From an uncultured Polaribacter sp. (GTDB lineage Bacteria > Bacteroidota > Bacteroidia > Flavobacteriales > Flavobacteriaceae), in contig NZ_CANNFF010000007.1 in NCBI RefSeq assembly GCF_947503855.1, positions 1-64,000 of the forward strand: 64,000 bases of DNA, given 5' to 3'. Position numbers and translations under genes: made by a program. Below, one piece after another: positions 63,388 through 64,000 of the stretch. The notes under the pieces are model-generated. The model ran no database searches and was not told where the DNA came from. It saw only the letters and a program-made list of their open reading frames with translations. Positions within the stretch are counted from its first letter, which is position 1. Every line of letters starts with the position of its first letter.

Positions 63388-64000
63388 ATGATTTCTTCAA
63401 AAATTACCGGAACAGGAAGTTTTATACCCACTATTAAAAAAGAAAATAATGCTTTTTTAGATAGTCATTTTTTAAATGAAGATGGTAGTGCTTTTTCGTC
63501 AGAAAACTCTTCTATCATCGAAAAATTTAAAGATATTACAGGTATTGTAGAAAGACGCTATGCAAAACCTGAATTTAAAACTTCTGATTTGGCATTTTTT
63601 GCCGCCGAAAAAGCCATTAAAAATGCACATATAAATCCAGAAGAAATAGATTATATTATTGTAGCACATAATTTTGGAGATGTGCAACATGGAGCTATAC
63701 AGGGAGATACGTTACCAAGTATTGCAACAAGAGTAAAATATAGACTGGGTATTTCAAATCCCAATTGTGTGGGGTACGATTTACTTTTTGGTTGCCCAGG
63801 TTGGATAGAAGGCGTAATACAAGCACAAGCTTTTATTAAAGCTGGTATTGCTACAAAATGTTTAATTATTGGCGCAGAAACTTTGTCTAGAGTTGTAGAT
63901 AAACACGATAGAGATTCTATGATTTATAGTGATGGTGCAGGTGCTTGTATTGTAGAAAAAACAACAGATGATTCAACAGGAATTATAAGTCATGCAAGTC
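63388..64000 (+). CDS. 3-oxoacyl-ACP synthase III (FabH) family protein, partial
   Basis: The frame is open from ATG at 63388 to the window end (204 codons). It begins MISSKITGTGSFIPTI and contains TGIVERRY, SDLAFFAAEKAI, the active-site Cys in LLFGCPGWIEGV and IIGAETLSRVVDKHDRDS with IYSDGAGACIVE, all thiolase-fold KAS III traits. It condenses acyl-CoA with malonyl-ACP or makes a related C-C bond. The His and Asn of the triad lie beyond the window. Confidence 0.88.
   Translation, partial: MISSKITGTGSFIPTIKKENNAFLDSHFLNEDGSAFSSENSSIIEKFKDITGIVERRYAKPEFKTSDLAFFAAEKAIKNAHINPEEIDYIIVAHNFGDVQHGAIQGDTLPSIATRVKYRLGISNPNCVGYDLLFGCPGWIEGVIQAQAFIKAGIATKCLIIGAETLSRVVDKHDRDSMIYSDGAGACIVEKTTDDSTGIISHAS

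Overview
The window comes from an AT-rich chromosome of a marine-type Flavobacteriaceae (Bacteroidota), probably near Polaribacter or Tenacibaculum; the genus is an inference. The evidence is the gliding and type IX secretion genes gldJ, porU and porV, an UpxY-type antiterminator, TAnnTTTG-type promoters and a Bacteroidota-style PII/Amt cluster.

Layout. 1-405: 3' end of a 23S rRNA, a repeat-filled spacer, a 5S rRNA and its terminator. 579-10906 (minus strand): nitrogen assimilation, with gltB-gltD (glutamate synthase), glnB-amt and porin-amt. 11182-20763: housekeeping genes truA, an acyl-CoA dehydrogenase, anmK, a Glu/Leu-type dehydrogenase, nhaD, exbB-exbD-tonB and folC. 20823-21338: tRNA-Val(TAC), a small GIY-YIG nuclease gene and a degenerate second copy of the tRNA 3' part. 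21421-53582: a large Wzx/Wzy-type surface polysaccharide locus. 53730-64000: a BadF-type sugar kinase, murF, gldJ, porU, porV, cdd and a FabH-like gene cut by the window end.

The polysaccharide locus has several modules. Genes at 21421-24622 (WbpP-, WbpO- and WbpB-like) suggest a UDP-HexNAc and uronic acid precursor. ugd, fcl and gmd would supply UDP-glucuronate and GDP-L-fucose. upxY and a winged-helix regulator sit at 30752-31810. From 32377 come asnB, a TagD-like cytidylyltransferase, flippase, glycerophosphotransferase, polymerase, glycosyltransferases, a 2OG-Fe(II) oxygenase and rmlACDB (dTDP-L-rhamnose). After a tyrosine recombinase at 46967-47980 come a WecA-like initiator, a Wza-like exporter and a Wzz-like protein. 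A CDP-glycerol pathway (tagD-like gene plus TagB/F-like transferase) suggests glycerol-phosphate decoration.

The most unusual feature is a set of degenerate word arrays between 25076 and 30454. Six arrays in the window have a strict 7-bp period; the five in this locus are built on CGWNNAW words. Two others have a 6-bp period with GAC words. They fill the spaces between sugar-nucleotide genes, sometimes run into stop codons, and one array of 13 heptamers lies in frame inside gmd. Two small four-helix-bundle genes (the 23S-intervening-sequence protein family, same fold class as DGR Avd) are each flanked on both sides by arrays, heptamers around the first and hexamers around the second. A heptamer array also lies in the 23S-5S spacer. 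I suggest these are one family of repeat-associated insertions. A second system worth attention is the GIY-YIG gene lodged between an intact tRNA-Val and a decaying copy of its 3' half that contains small palindromes.
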